A stretch of DNA of 64,000 nucleotides from Flammeovirga sp. EKP202. GTDB lineage: Bacteria > Bacteroidota > Bacteroidia > Cytophagales > Flammeovirgaceae. How positions within the stretch are numbered: the first letter of the stretch is position 1; each line of letters begins with the position of its first letter. The stretch is from contig NZ_JACVVP010000021.1 of the NCBI RefSeq assembly GCF_014534745.1, positions 62,001 to 126,000 of the forward strand, given 5' to 3'. This document shows positions 55,756 through 64,000 of the stretch, piece by piece. The notes under the pieces were generated by a model that was not told where the DNA came from, did not search any database, and saw only the letters and a list, made by a program, of their open reading frames with translations. Position numbers and translations under genes: made by a program.

Positions 55756-55928
55756 ATGTCAAATCGGAAGAATTCATACATTTTAGCCCTAAAAACAAAA
55801 AAATATTTTAAAAATATTAATTAACTAAATTTCCATTTATATATTGCAGCACACAAAACTTCCATTCCTCATTGATGAGGAAACCTATTTTTTATAACAC
55901 ATACGTACTCATATAACACATTTTAGAC

Positions 55929-57053
55929 ATGATTATAGGCGTTCCAAAGGAAATTAAGAACAATGAAAACCGTGTTGCTTTAACTCCAGGTGGAGCTAAA
56001 GAGCTTATCAAAAGAGGACACACAGTTTATGTTCAATCTACAGCTGGTATTGGCAGTGGATTTTCAGATGAAGAATACGTAGCCGCTGGTGCTCAATTAC
56101 TTCCTACTATTGAGGAAACTTATGCAATTGCTGAAATGATTATGAAAGTAAAAGAGCCAATTGAGGCGGAATACTCTCTAATCAAAAAAGATCAATTACT
56201 ATTCACTTACTTCCACTTTGCTTCTTATGAGCCATTGACTCGTGCTATGATCGAGCAAAAGCCGGTTTGTTTAGCTTATGAAACAGTGGAAAGAGCGGAT
56301 AGAAGCTTACCTTTATTGATTCCTATGTCAGAAGTAGCAGGTAGAATGGCTACTCAAGAAGGTGCTAAATATCTTGAAAAACCAATGGGTGGTAGAGGTA
56401 TTTTACTTGGTGGTGTTCCAGGTGTAAAACCAGCAAAAGTAATCGTAATTGGTGGTGGTATCGTAGGTACTCAAGCAACTAAGATTGCAGCAGGTATGGG
56501 TGCTGATGTAACGATTATGGACATCGATTTGTACCGTTTACGTCAGTTGGATGATATCATGCCAGCAAACGTAAAAACAATGGTATCTTCTGAGTACAAT
56601 ATCCGTGAGGAAATCAAAGATGCTGATATGGTGGTAGGTGCTGTACTTATTCCTGGTGCTAAAGCTCCTCACTTGATCACAAAAGATATGTTGAGCTCAA
56701 TGAAAGACGGTGCTGTACTTGTTGACGTTGCAGTGGATCAAGGTGGATGTTTTGAAACAACAAAACCTACTACGCACGCAGAGCCAGTATTTGAGGTAGA
56801 TGGTGTAATGCACTACTGTGTAGCGAACATGCCTGGTGCTGTTCCTTATACTTCTACACTTGCATTAACAAACGCAACTCTTCCTTATGCTATCCAATTA
56901 GCGGACAAAGGATGGGAAGCTGCTTGTCGTGATAACGAAGATTTGAAGAAAGGTTTGAACATCATTGGTGGCGATGTAGTTTACAAAGCTGTTGCTGATG
57001 CTTTCGGTCTTGAATATAAAAACGTTGAAGACTTTCTTTTAGCGAAAGCTTAA
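55929..57053 (+). CDS. ald: Alanine dehydrogenase
   Basis: 374 residues, usual length. N-terminal MIIGVPKEIKNNENRVALTP with the substrate-binding Arg/Lys, and FTYFHFAS carrying the catalytic His (~96). NAD-binding Rossmann motif VIVIGGGIVGTQATKIAAGM (~170-190) with acidic end MDID. VDVAVDQGGCFE follows (Asp ~270). Reaction: L-alanine + NAD+ + water to pyruvate, ammonia and NADH, reversible, in the cytoplasm. Single gene with its own terminator. Upstream is a 170-base AT-rich spacer. Confidence 0.96.
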   Translation: MIIGVPKEIKNNENRVALTPGGAKELIKRGHTVYVQSTAGIGSGFSDEEYVAAGAQLLPTIEETYAIAEMIMKVKEPIEAEYSLIKKDQLLFTYFHFASYEPLTRAMIEQKPVCLAYETVERADRSLPLLIPMSEVAGRMATQEGAKYLEKPMGGRGILLGGVPGVKPAKVIVIGGGIVGTQATKIAAGMGADVTIMDIDLYRLRQLDDIMPANVKTMVSSEYNIREEIKDADMVVGAVLIPGAKAPHLITKDMLSSMKDGAVLVDVAVDQGGCFETTKPTTHAEPVFEVDGVMHYCVANMPGAVPYTSTLALTNATLPYAIQLADKGWEAACRDNEDLKKGLNIIGGDVVYKAVADAFGLEYKNVEDFLLAKA

Positions 57054-57069
57054 TTTTCAGCGTGCATAA

Positions 57070-57110
57070 AAAAGTCATGATTTTATTTTAAATCATGACT
57101 TTTTTTTTTG
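57070..57110. terminator. Bidirectional terminator, ald / 57083 gene
   Basis: A perfect 14-bp stem AAAAGTCATGATTT with ten Ts on the plus side. It overlaps the last codons of the convergent gene. Confidence 0.87.
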
Positions 57111-58228
57111 TTTTGTTTTTTCCATTTCTGCCAATCAGGAGAACTATAAAACTGCTCGTAATGATCTTTGGATAATATTTCCTCAATAGGAACTCCCACT
57201 ACATCAGAGACTTTCACTACCTCTTCGAGCATTCCTTTGTAATTCTGTTCCGAATAATAAGCATCTACTAGTAAAAGCCGTGCATCTGTCACAAAGCTTT
57301 CTGACTTTATAATCTTCTTTAATACCTTTTTGGCTTTTGGTGATTTATTCCATGCTAAAAGAATTTCAGCTTCACGTAACGAAAGGTATTCATCGCCTCC
57401 TATTAACTGAGCTAATTCATCTAACATTACTTTTGCCATTTCATAATTATCCAGGGAACCATAAATATCCATTAAAACTAAACGAATACTTTTGTCATCA
57501 GGGTATTGCTGCAAATAGGCATTTTTGAGAGACTCCATCTCTGAAATATTACCTTGCAATGCATGAGCTTGAATTAAAGCAATTTGTGTATTTTTTTGTT
57601 TCTTAAAAAAAGAAGAAAGTGAATCGTATTCAGAAATTGTACTTCCGTATAATCCCTCTTGATTATACCCAAAAAGATCAATTACCTTCAATAATGAGTT
57701 TCTATAAGAAACATTCTGTACTAAGTCAGGATTTTCATTGGCCAACATGGTCGCTACAATGTCTGAAAAATATCCTCCTCCAGAATAAAAGTAGATATCA
57801 GCAATATTCCATTGATTCAGATGATTTTTGACCAACAACATTTCATTATAATCAAGCCATCCATCTCCCTTCAAATCACGGTATAACAGATTTACATTGC
57901 CATCAGTATCTTCTAAAACCTTCACAAATGATAATTCACCATCTGTACCGATTTGCTCTACTAATAACTCTCCCAGCCTTAATTGTTGCTTAAATACCTC
58001 CGAATATTCTTTCCAATCAGTAGACCTTCTATGTAAACTTTTAAATACCCTCTGAGTGAAAACTTCATAATTGATCCATTGATCCACAATGCTACCATCT
58101 CTATGATAAATAGCACTGTCAATTGTGATGGCCAAAGCTAACTCTGATTTTCCAGGTTGCCCATAAGCACATACTCCAATTAAAGTAATGGAAAAAAGTA
58201 GTAAATATTTTTTTAAAACATTATGCAT
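57083..58228 (-). CDS. Hypothetical exported protein with TPR-like helices
   Basis: 381 residues, not recognised. Signal peptide ~1-23 (GVCAYGQ). N-terminal ~125 residues include DTDGNVNLLYRDLKGDGWLD, an acidic loop reminiscent of calcium-binding loops though not a full EF-hand. C-terminal ~200 residues are alpha-helical with TPR-like spacing (NYEMAKVMLDELAQLIGG, EAEILLAWNKSPKAKKVLKK, LLLVDAYYSEQNYKGMLEEV). The Lys-rich tail (WKKQNKKKSHDLK) overlaps the shared terminator with ald. Likely periplasmic or cell-surface. Confidence 0.65.
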   Translation of the reverse strand: MHNVLKKYLLLFSITLIGVCAYGQPGKSELALAITIDSAIYHRDGSIVDQWINYEVFTQRVFKSLHRRSTDWKEYSEVFKQQLRLGELLVEQIGTDGELSFVKVLEDTDGNVNLLYRDLKGDGWLDYNEMLLVKNHLNQWNIADIYFYSGGGYFSDIVATMLANENPDLVQNVSYRNSLLKVIDLFGYNQEGLYGSTISEYDSLSSFFKKQKNTQIALIQAHALQGNISEMESLKNAYLQQYPDDKSIRLVLMDIYGSLDNYEMAKVMLDELAQLIGGDEYLSLREAEILLAWNKSPKAKKVLKKIIKSESFVTDARLLLVDAYYSEQNYKGMLEEVVKVSDVVGVPIEEILSKDHYEQFYSSPDWQKWKKQNKKKSHDLK

Positions 58229-58385
58229 TCAACTCTCGATACTTGTTATACTCTTAAGTAAAGGTATAAAGTAAGGTGAGAATATACTATATAAATACGA
58301 ATCTATAATTGAAATAGCCCCTAATTTAATTAATATGACTCCTCTATACCGTACTATTCGAAAGGTTTTGAGTAGAGATATAAAA

Positions 58386-58410
58386 AAAGAGTAGCATAAA
58401 ACTACTCTTT
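58386..58410 (-). terminator. Terminator after doxX-like gene
   Basis: A perfect 9-bp stem AAAGAGTAG, 7-base loop, then Ts on the minus strand. About 84 bases past the stop at 58494. Confidence 0.75.
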
Positions 58411-58493
58411 GAATGGGTTAAAAACTTCAAGTTTAAACTTAAGGTAAAAGTATATTTTCTAGTATACGAACAAATGCATATCAAATTATACTC

Positions 58494-58904
58494 TTATTTA
58501 AAGAGAGGGGCAAATTTAGATCTATAAGCATAAGCCAAATAAATGACCATTCCTAAAAAGAATGTTGCACCGCCAATTCCAGCAGGATCAAGTGTTGCAT
58601 GGAATAAAAATGCGTTGAATCCTACTGCTCCTAAAACTACTAACGTAGCAGGAACCGCTTTCTTCGTTGCCAATAACAATCCACCAACTACCTCGATAAT
58701 TCCTACGATTGGTAAGACTCCCATTAGCATTAATGAGCCAAAAACTTGTGCAACTTCCTCACTAGCAGGAGGCATTGGTATAAAATTCAAAAATTTGTTT
58801 AATCCAAAAACGATCATCATGACGGCAAGTAAATATCGAATAACCGTTGTTGCTTTTCCTTCTGAAACGAATGAATAACCTTGCGTAAGTGATTGATTTT
58901 CCAT
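58494..58904 (-). CDS. DoxX family membrane protein
   Basis: 136 residues, four membrane helices (~22-40, 55-76, 79-98, 108-128) in the DoxX/DoxD-like layout, with FGLNKFLNFIPMP after helix 1. Small inner-membrane proteins of this family are often induced by thiol or redox stress; the function is not settled. Upstream are a good minus-strand promoter and an array of repeated AT-rich boxes suggesting dedicated regulation. Single gene with its own terminator. Confidence 0.82.
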   Translation of the reverse strand: MENQSLTQGYSFVSEGKATTVIRYLLAVMMIVFGLNKFLNFIPMPPASEEVAQVFGSLMLMGVLPIVGIIEVVGGLLLATKKAVPATLVVLGAVGFNAFLFHATLDPAGIGGATFFLGMVIYLAYAYRSKFAPLFK

Positions 58905-58933
58905 GATTTATAATTTTATTTAATTCTATTTTT

Positions 58934-58962
58934 CAAAAGTATACAGTTTACATTCAAACAAA
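58934..58962 (-). promoter_or_regulatory. Promoter of the doxX-like gene
   Basis: On the minus strand TTTG (58962-58959), 17 bases, TACTTTTG (58941-58934): close to the Bacteroidota consensus in both sequence and spacing, 30 bases ahead of the start codon. Confidence 0.6.
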
Positions 58963-59046
58963 AACAATATTTGTTTGTGTTTTATTTGTTTAAACAATAT
59001 TAGTATAATGAAATTAGAATTCAAAAACATTAAACAATATTCGTTT
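58962..59046. promoter_or_regulatory. Array of AAACAATATTnGTTT boxes (candidate operator)
   Basis: Three copies of a partly palindromic 15-mer: AAACAATATTTGTTT (58962), AAACAATATTAGTAT (58992) and AAACAATATTCGTTT (59032). Starts are spaced 30 and 40 bases, i.e. whole turns of the helix. A fourth partial, AACAATATT, is at 59055. The first copy abuts the -33 box of the doxX-like gene; the others lie between it and the divergent chalcone-isomerase-like gene. Confidence 0.55.
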
Positions 59047-59157
59047 AAACATATAACAATATTAACATTATTGTTAAATTTTTTCTTTGAATAGTTATAT
59101 AATATTTGGATTTTGCATTTGAATTAACTCCATTTTTTAAATAAAAAGTGAACTTCC

Positions 59158-59877
59158 ATGAAAAATGTTTATCGTCTTAACTTTCTAAGCATTGTTTTAT
59201 TATTCATTTCACTTCAACTTCACGCACAAGACCAACCTACTTTCAAGACTGACTTTTTTAATGAGGTTGAATTTCCTGAGAAAATAAATGTCAGTAACCA
59301 ATCTTTACAAAGTAATGGTTATGGTTCATTCTCAAAGGGGCTAAAAAAAGTATTCTCTTGTGCTTTGTATGTTGAACAACCAACAGATGATGCCATTAGT
59401 TTAATCTACAGTGATGATTTAAAAGTAATTGACCTTGTAATGACTTCTAATTACTTACAATCTGAAACTACTGTCAAAAAAATCAAAACAGCATACGCCA
59501 AAGATCTAAAAGCAGATCTTAATGCTTCTGCTGATGAAAAGCAGTTTATTTCTGACTTAAGAAAACATGATAAAATCATAACTTCTCAAGTGACAACAGT
59601 AGAAAAACTATTTGGTGAAGCTTTCAACAAATCGAACTTAGGAAATGTAGATAGCATCAGTGATGATATCAAAGAATACATTGCCTCTTTTGGTGATTTG
59701 ATTGAAACAGGCGACCATTTCAGAATTATCAGCAAGAACAATCAAGTGACTCTCTTCAAAAACGGAGAGCAACTATTCCAAACTGATAATAAAGCATTCA
59801 AAAAAGCTCTAATGAACATCTATTTAGGAAATACTCCAATTGATGCATCATTAAGAGAAAGCCTTCTTTCTATGTAA
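59158..59877 (+). CDS. Chalcone isomerase-like family protein, exported
   Basis: 239 residues. Signal peptide ~1-23 (LQLHAQ). Domain ~32-237 with the layout of the bacterial chalcone-isomerase-like family: FPEKINVSNQSLQSNGYGSF, then LKKVFSCALYVEQPTDD, and the C-terminal signature NIYLGNTPIDASLRESLLS, typical of that fold's final helix. Bacterial members of this fold bind fatty-acid-like ligands and lack proven isomerase activity; catalysis should not be assumed. Periplasmic. Divergent from doxX, sharing the box array; own terminator. Confidence 0.78.
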   Translation: MKNVYRLNFLSIVLLFISLQLHAQDQPTFKTDFFNEVEFPEKINVSNQSLQSNGYGSFSKGLKKVFSCALYVEQPTDDAISLIYSDDLKVIDLVMTSNYLQSETTVKKIKTAYAKDLKADLNASADEKQFISDLRKHDKIITSQVTTVEKLFGEAFNKSNLGNVDSISDDIKEYIASFGDLIETGDHFRIISKNNQVTLFKNGEQLFQTDNKAFKKALMNIYLGNTPIDASLRESLLSM

Positions 59878-59895
59878 AAGAAACAATTGACAATT

Positions 59896-59933
59896 AGAGG
59901 CCGGTTATTGAAAAATAATCGGCCTCTTTTTTT
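59896..59933 (+). terminator. Terminator after the chalcone-isomerase-like gene
   Basis: A 14-bp stem AGAGGCCGGTTATT with one G-U pair, 4-base loop, seven Ts, 19 bases past the stop. Confidence 0.9.
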
Positions 59934-60127
59934 ACCAATAAGTCATTCATTTTCACTCGATTAAAAAATAATTAGATTTTTTTTCAAAAAAGAATAGGGG
60001 TAAATCCTCAAACACGGGTCATTATACCGGAAGCAGGAAAACAAAGACTTCTACTCATGACGTCAAGTGAAGTCAACCTCCTATTCCAATTAATTTTGAA
60101 ACAAAAAATATCTAAATATATAATCAA

Positions 60128-61195
60128 ATGAAAAATCTAATTTTCAACCTTTTCTCACTTTTATTCATTACATCATCTGTTTTTGCTCAAGAGAAAGATT
60201 CAAGACCTTTTCAAGTGTCATTTTTATACCCTTTAGGAATTAACGGTACAAATACACAAGTAGCAAGTGATGGCTCTTTTAACGTGCTTTGGGGTGTGAA
60301 TGGTGGTGTCAATTACTTTGAGTTGGGAGGTATTGCCAATGTTAATAATGGAGATGTAAGAGGCGGTCAAATAGCGGGTATCACAAATGTCACAAGAGGC
60401 GAAAGTAACGGGCTTGTTATTGCTGGTATTACCAACTTAAATACCTCTTCAGCAAGAGGTTTACAATTAGCAGGTATCAATAACTATACAAATAATGAAG
60501 TAAATGGTGCTCAAATTTCTGGTATCTCCAACATTTCTGGTGGTGATATGAATGGTGCACAAATTGGATTGATCAATACAGTAAGAGGTAACCTCAAAGG
60601 TGCACAAGTGGGTTTAGTAAACTATACTGATAGCTTAAATGGTGCTCAAATTGGCTTAATTAACGTCGTAAAAGATGGAGCAAAGGGTACTCCTATTGGC
60701 CTTATCAATATAGTGAAAGATGGTTATTATGCAGTAGAAGTTGGTGTTGGTGAAACAGTTTGGGGTAACGTAAACTTCAAAATGGGTACACAACAATTCT
60801 ATACAATTTTTAAAGTAGGTTATACTGAATACAACGATAAACTTGTGAATACATTTGGTGCTGGTTTCGGTACTCAATTCGAGTTAGCAAAAAGAGTGAA
60901 CTTAGCATTAGACCTTTCTGCTAACCAAGTTATACACGATAATACTTGGAAAGACACTGGTCTGAACTTATTAAACAAAGCAGATTTAAACGTTCAAGTA
61001 AAAGTGTTGAAGAACTTAAGTATCTATGCAGGTCCTTCTTTAAATGTTTACACAACAGACTATAAATTAAATGGAAGTGAAACTGCAGGTACTTTGGATG
61101 TACCAGAACATGCATTTTTTGATGAAACTTCAGATCACGGAACTAGAACTGCCATTTGGATTGGTGGTCAAGCAGGTTTGAATTTTACTTTCTAA
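60128..61195 (+). CDS. Surface-repeat protein (LA_2272-like) with C-terminal beta-barrel-like part
   Basis: 355 residues. Signal peptide ~1-20 (SSVFAQ). Residues ~78-205 are about eight degenerate repeats of 14-17 residues with the core G-x-Q-I-x-G-I/L-x-N (GGQIAGITN, GLQLAGINN, GAQISGISN, GAQIGLINT, GAQVGLVNY, GAQIGLINV), the pattern of the LA_2272 surface-repeat family. The C-terminal ~150 residues are alternating beta strands ending in Phe (GGQAGLNFTF), as in small outer-membrane barrels. Likely at the outer membrane; role unknown. Single gene with its own terminator. Confidence 0.75.
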   Translation: MKNLIFNLFSLLFITSSVFAQEKDSRPFQVSFLYPLGINGTNTQVASDGSFNVLWGVNGGVNYFELGGIANVNNGDVRGGQIAGITNVTRGESNGLVIAGITNLNTSSARGLQLAGINNYTNNEVNGAQISGISNISGGDMNGAQIGLINTVRGNLKGAQVGLVNYTDSLNGAQIGLINVVKDGAKGTPIGLINIVKDGYYAVEVGVGETVWGNVNFKMGTQQFYTIFKVGYTEYNDKLVNTFGAGFGTQFELAKRVNLALDLSANQVIHDNTWKDTGLNLLNKADLNVQVKVLKNLSIYAGPSLNVYTTDYKLNGSETAGTLDVPEHAFFDETSDHGTRTAIWIGGQAGLNFTF

Positions 61196-61222
61196 TTTTC
61201 GGAACCCATTATCAAAAAATAT

Positions 61223-61256
61223 AAAAGGGAGAGGCTCAAAAAGTCTCTCCTTTTAT
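61223..61256 (+). terminator. Terminator after the surface-repeat gene
   Basis: Stem AAAAGG(G)AGAG with one bulge against CTCTCCTTTT, followed by ATTTTC. About 30 bases past the stop. Confidence 0.75.
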
Positions 61257-61345
61257 TTTCACTTAACATTACCACTTTAGTTTTTGTGTATATGAAAATG
61301 CTAAGACTAATAAATATAATTGGGTAAAGAATCTATGATTAATAC

Positions 61346-62854
61346 TTACTTGCTTAAACCAGTTGTGACTACTTCCCAGTCGTTCAAGTGGAAAGACTTA
61401 TCGAAAAATGCTTCTTTGGGTGCATAAAGACGGAAATAGATAAACCAACCGTCATTACCTACAGTTTTTAAATAGTTTGCAGGATTAACTCCTTTAGGAC
61501 ATTCCGCTCCTATATATAGATCGATAGACCCGTCCTTGTTGTATGTCACATCTTTTCTTCTTGAGTTGATCCCAACATCTGAAATTTTTTCTCCTCCATT
61601 ATCATAAGGTCTTCTTGTATTTTCAGAGTATAATGTCACGGACCAGAATTGATCTACTGGCACATCAGCCGGCACATGTAACTTGTAGGTTTTATCAGCC
61701 CTTAATAATTCTCCGTTCTCATCTCTTTTGGATGTCATATAGATCTGACCATATCCCGGTGAGGGTTCTACCATACCTTTTGTAGAACTTACGGCTTCGT
61801 AGTACCATACTGCTCTTTCATCAAGGTAAACCATCATATCATTGCTCTGAGGAATATTAAAATCAAATGATTTGTACCAGTTTGTACCTTCCCAGTAAGG
61901 CGTACTAAAACGAGGGTTTGTTTGAAGGTTTCTCAACATTAATTCCCCCATATTCCCACCTTTTATCAAAATTTCTTTTTGTTTTTCGGTAGGTTGAAAC
62001 GGTTTACCAATTTCTATTCCTAATGGTTTCAGCATTGCTATCCATGCTTTGTCCTGCTCTCGTACAGGTTCTTCATTGATGATCGTATGTAAAGTTTCCC
62101 AATACGCCAATCCTCTTGGTGCAGTAGCAGACCATTCCACATCTTTATTTTCTGCGAAAGTCGCCTTGTGCAATTTCTCTCCAACTTTCCCAAGTTTCAA
62201 TGCCTTTTTAAACTCCTTCTCTACCTTTGGATCTGCTTCCAAAATTCTTAATCCTATGAAAAAGTTATTTGTTTCTGACTGTACAATAAAATCTGCTTGT
62301 CCTTCATACTTTTTGGGATCATCATTTGGACCACAAATAATATAAGTGCCGCCCTGCCCTTTATCGGGACCTGTTAAACCTAAATCAGCAACGGGTCTTT
62401 GCCATAAATCTAAAAAACCACCTGCTGTCATCCCTTTTGGATATTCTAATTTTACAGCTCCATCTTTCAAGTTAGAAAAGGTAAAAATATAAGGTGTCGT
62501 AAGGTTACCTGTTACAATACCCCTTTTCTCCTTTAGGGATTTTAGGACCACAAAGTTTTCCAAACCAGCAACATCATAGGCTTTATCTTCTTGTAGTCCC
62601 CAAGTTTTCATAGACACAATTGGCGTTGACCAAATGTAAGTTTGAGAGGCACGTTGGAAATCCATAATGTCAAATAATTCCTGCTCTCCTTTCGTGATAA
62701 AATTGTGTTCTAGTTCAATATTTCCATAGACTGTTTCAATAATTTCATCACCCTCTAAAGTAGCATCTGATAAGGGAACCTGAGCAAATGCAGATTGAAT
62801 GCCTGACTGTAGCAATAATGCAGTACCTAATAATTGTAGTGTTTTATTTTTCAT
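61346..62854 (-). CDS. DUF1254/DUF1214 domain protein, exported
   Basis: 502 residues. Signal peptide ~1-24 (SAFAQ). DUF1254 ~60-195 (FQRASQTYIWSTPIVSMKTW, GGTYIICGPNDDP) and DUF1214 ~370-490 (RADKTYKLHVPADVPVDQFW, VTLYSENTRRPYDNGGEKIS, GWFIYFRLYAPKEAFFDKSF). This two-domain plan is widespread in proteobacteria and Bacteroidota; its biochemical function is not established. Periplasmic or extracellular. Divergent from the AraC-family gene at 63012, a common pattern for a regulated target, but no operator was recognised. Confidence 0.88.
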   Translation of the reverse strand: MKNKTLQLLGTALLLQSGIQSAFAQVPLSDATLEGDEIIETVYGNIELEHNFITKGEQELFDIMDFQRASQTYIWSTPIVSMKTWGLQEDKAYDVAGLENFVVLKSLKEKRGIVTGNLTTPYIFTFSNLKDGAVKLEYPKGMTAGGFLDLWQRPVADLGLTGPDKGQGGTYIICGPNDDPKKYEGQADFIVQSETNNFFIGLRILEADPKVEKEFKKALKLGKVGEKLHKATFAENKDVEWSATAPRGLAYWETLHTIINEEPVREQDKAWIAMLKPLGIEIGKPFQPTEKQKEILIKGGNMGELMLRNLQTNPRFSTPYWEGTNWYKSFDFNIPQSNDMMVYLDERAVWYYEAVSSTKGMVEPSPGYGQIYMTSKRDENGELLRADKTYKLHVPADVPVDQFWSVTLYSENTRRPYDNGGEKISDVGINSRRKDVTYNKDGSIDLYIGAECPKGVNPANYLKTVGNDGWFIYFRLYAPKEAFFDKSFHLNDWEVVTTGLSK

Positions 62855-63011
62855 TTTAATATTGGATTGATTTACATTCTATTTATACCCTCCATCTCTG
62901 TTTATAGATTACCTTCATCGGTTCAAAGGATATCGCAGTTAGTTCAAATGCTATTGTTGTCTGATTTTTTGTCGTATTTTCAATACAGAATTAATGAGTC
63001 ATTGCACATTT

Positions 63012-64000
63012 ATGGAAAAAATCACAATACACACGGGGTCAGTGGCAGAGGTAGCTACACAGTTGACTGCGATTCTAGGTAAAGAGCCTTCCAAAGAGAA
63101 CACATTACATATCAATAATCATTTGGTAGAATTATACTACGAATGGTTTTTCCCATTTGATGGCATTGAGATTGGACTTCATAATGTGAGGTATAAAAGT
63201 GATATGGAAGTGGATGTATTAAGTGATACAAGTGAGAAAAAATACATTTATTTTCAATTTGAATATAAAGGCAATGTCTCTCCAAAAACACCTCAAGAAA
63301 ATCAAAAACTAACATCGCTTGTCACGATGATGAGTATGCAGAGTACAAGTATTTTCTTGAACATGAAAGCGAAAAAAGGAGATCAGAGTCAGTGGGTGAC
63401 GTTGAGAATTTCAGAAGACTATTTCAATCGTTATATGTCACATATGAAAGTGCATATCGGGAAAGTATTTGATACAGCAAACCCTTGGGTGATTTATGAA
63501 ATAACTCCTCCAAAAATCAACCTTCTTATCGATGACCTTTTTATGTTGAATGATGAGATGACTCCACCCCTAAAAAACAGTTTGATTGTCGCAAGATCAG
63601 TGGAAGCTACTGGGCTTTTTCTGGATCAGGTTATCAGAAGAAAACATCAAAGTCAGAGAAATACCAACTTGCATATTGAGGATATAAAAAGAATGCAGAT
63701 GATCAAAGAAGAATTGATTGTTCTTTACGATAATACTCCCTCCTTAACTTCTATTGCTGAAAAATACGGTGTGTCTGTTTCTAAATTAAAAAGAGATTTT
63801 GGTAGCGTATTTGGTACTACGATCCCTTGTTTTCATTCCAATTATCGTCTTGAATTAGCGTATAAAATGTTGGAAACACAGCAAGTTTCTATTTCTGATG
63901 TAGCAAGGCATTTTGGGTATAAAAGTTTATCTAACTTTTCTGAGAACTTTAAAGAAAAGTTTGATACTACACCAAAGGAAGTCGCCATCAAATATAATCT
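63012..64000 (+). CDS. AraC-family transcriptional regulator, 3' end cut by the window edge
   Basis: 329 complete codons from ATG 63012 (MEKITIHTG), open to the last base; an in-frame ATG at 62994 is an alternative start. N-terminal ~225 residues of unknown ligand-binding type. The HTH pair is at the end: TSIAEKYGVSVSKLKRDFGS and SDVARHFGYKSLSNFSENFK, then FDTTPKEVA, so only the very tail is missing. Similar plan to the 323-residue AraC gene at 36119 (ISEDYFNRY segment). Divergent from the DUF1254 gene, which it may control. Confidence 0.9.
   Translation, partial: MEKITIHTGSVAEVATQLTAILGKEPSKENTLHINNHLVELYYEWFFPFDGIEIGLHNVRYKSDMEVDVLSDTSEKKYIYFQFEYKGNVSPKTPQENQKLTSLVTMMSMQSTSIFLNMKAKKGDQSQWVTLRISEDYFNRYMSHMKVHIGKVFDTANPWVIYEITPPKINLLIDDLFMLNDEMTPPLKNSLIVARSVEATGLFLDQVIRRKHQSQRNTNLHIEDIKRMQMIKEELIVLYDNTPSLTSIAEKYGVSVSKLKRDFGSVFGTTIPCFHSNYRLELAYKMLETQQVSISDVARHFGYKSLSNFSENFKEKFDTTPKEVAIKYN

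Noticed and set aside
62867-63082. 71-codon open frame at the AraC start
   Set aside because: It overlaps the 5' end of the AraC-family gene in another frame and shows no protein features.
1-64000. tRNA, rRNA, CRISPR or insertion-sequence signals
   Set aside because: None was found by eye on either strand; the repeats present are short palindromes with irregular spacing, not CRISPR-like.

Overview
The window is AT-rich, densely coded DNA from a marine-type Bacteroidota. The best guess is Cytophagales, Flammeovirga-like, based on remembered protein features rather than any search. Lineage clues are a type IX secretion (T9SS) C-terminal sorting domain on the large cellulase, Bacteroidota -7 promoter boxes (TAnnTTTG), a bacillithiol gene pair, a DUF4199 plus GT2 pair, a long Bacteroidota-type SecA, and many small lipoproteins. 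No rRNA, tRNA, CRISPR array, insertion sequence or prophage was recognised.

Layout. 1-0.7 kb: 5' part of cobQ (cobyric acid synthase), running off the left edge. 1.0-6.8 kb: a 1933-residue secreted cellulase joining GH9-CBM3c to GH48 through PKD domains and two copies of an unclassified module. 7.7-9.2 kb: bacillithiol synthesis and redox genes (bshA, brxC/ytxJ-like). 9.4-10.5 kb: a voltage-sensor-like membrane protein without a pore. 10.7-18.7 kb: a LytS/LytTR-type two-component pair and a three-gene RND efflux operon (adaptor, pump, TolC). 19-21.6 kb: an outer-membrane TonB-dependent receptor. 21.8-27 kb: a 2,4-dienoyl-CoA reductase-like SDR, a SPOR-like lipoprotein and SecA. 27.2-31.2 kb: three FKBP-type prolyl isomerase lipoproteins and an NrnA-like DHH phosphoesterase. 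31.8-36 kb: mutS, a DUF4199 protein and a GT2 glycosyltransferase. 36-40 kb: an AraC regulator and a 903-residue tandem beta-amylase (GH14 twice). 40.6-44.7 kb: a class-C beta-lactamase-like serine hydrolase and alaS.

44.7-54.1 kb is the accessory part: lineage-specific exported proteins, a K+ channel, an alpha/beta hydrolase broken by an 11-T run, a candidate small RNA and several copies of a palindromic repeat. 54.7-62.9 kb: an M23 peptidase, alanine dehydrogenase, DoxX, a chalcone-isomerase-like protein, a surface-repeat protein and a DUF1254 protein. The right edge cuts a second AraC regulator.

The carbohydrate theme is cellulose attack outside the cell (GH9/GH48, exported by T9SS) and alpha-glucan breakdown apparently inside it (GH14 without a signal peptide). 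The most notable observations are the CelA-like GH9-GH48 fusion in a T9SS protein, the duplicated unclassified module inside it, the double GH14 protein, the homopolymer-disrupted hydrolase, and a dispersed palindromic element whose stems covary between copies.
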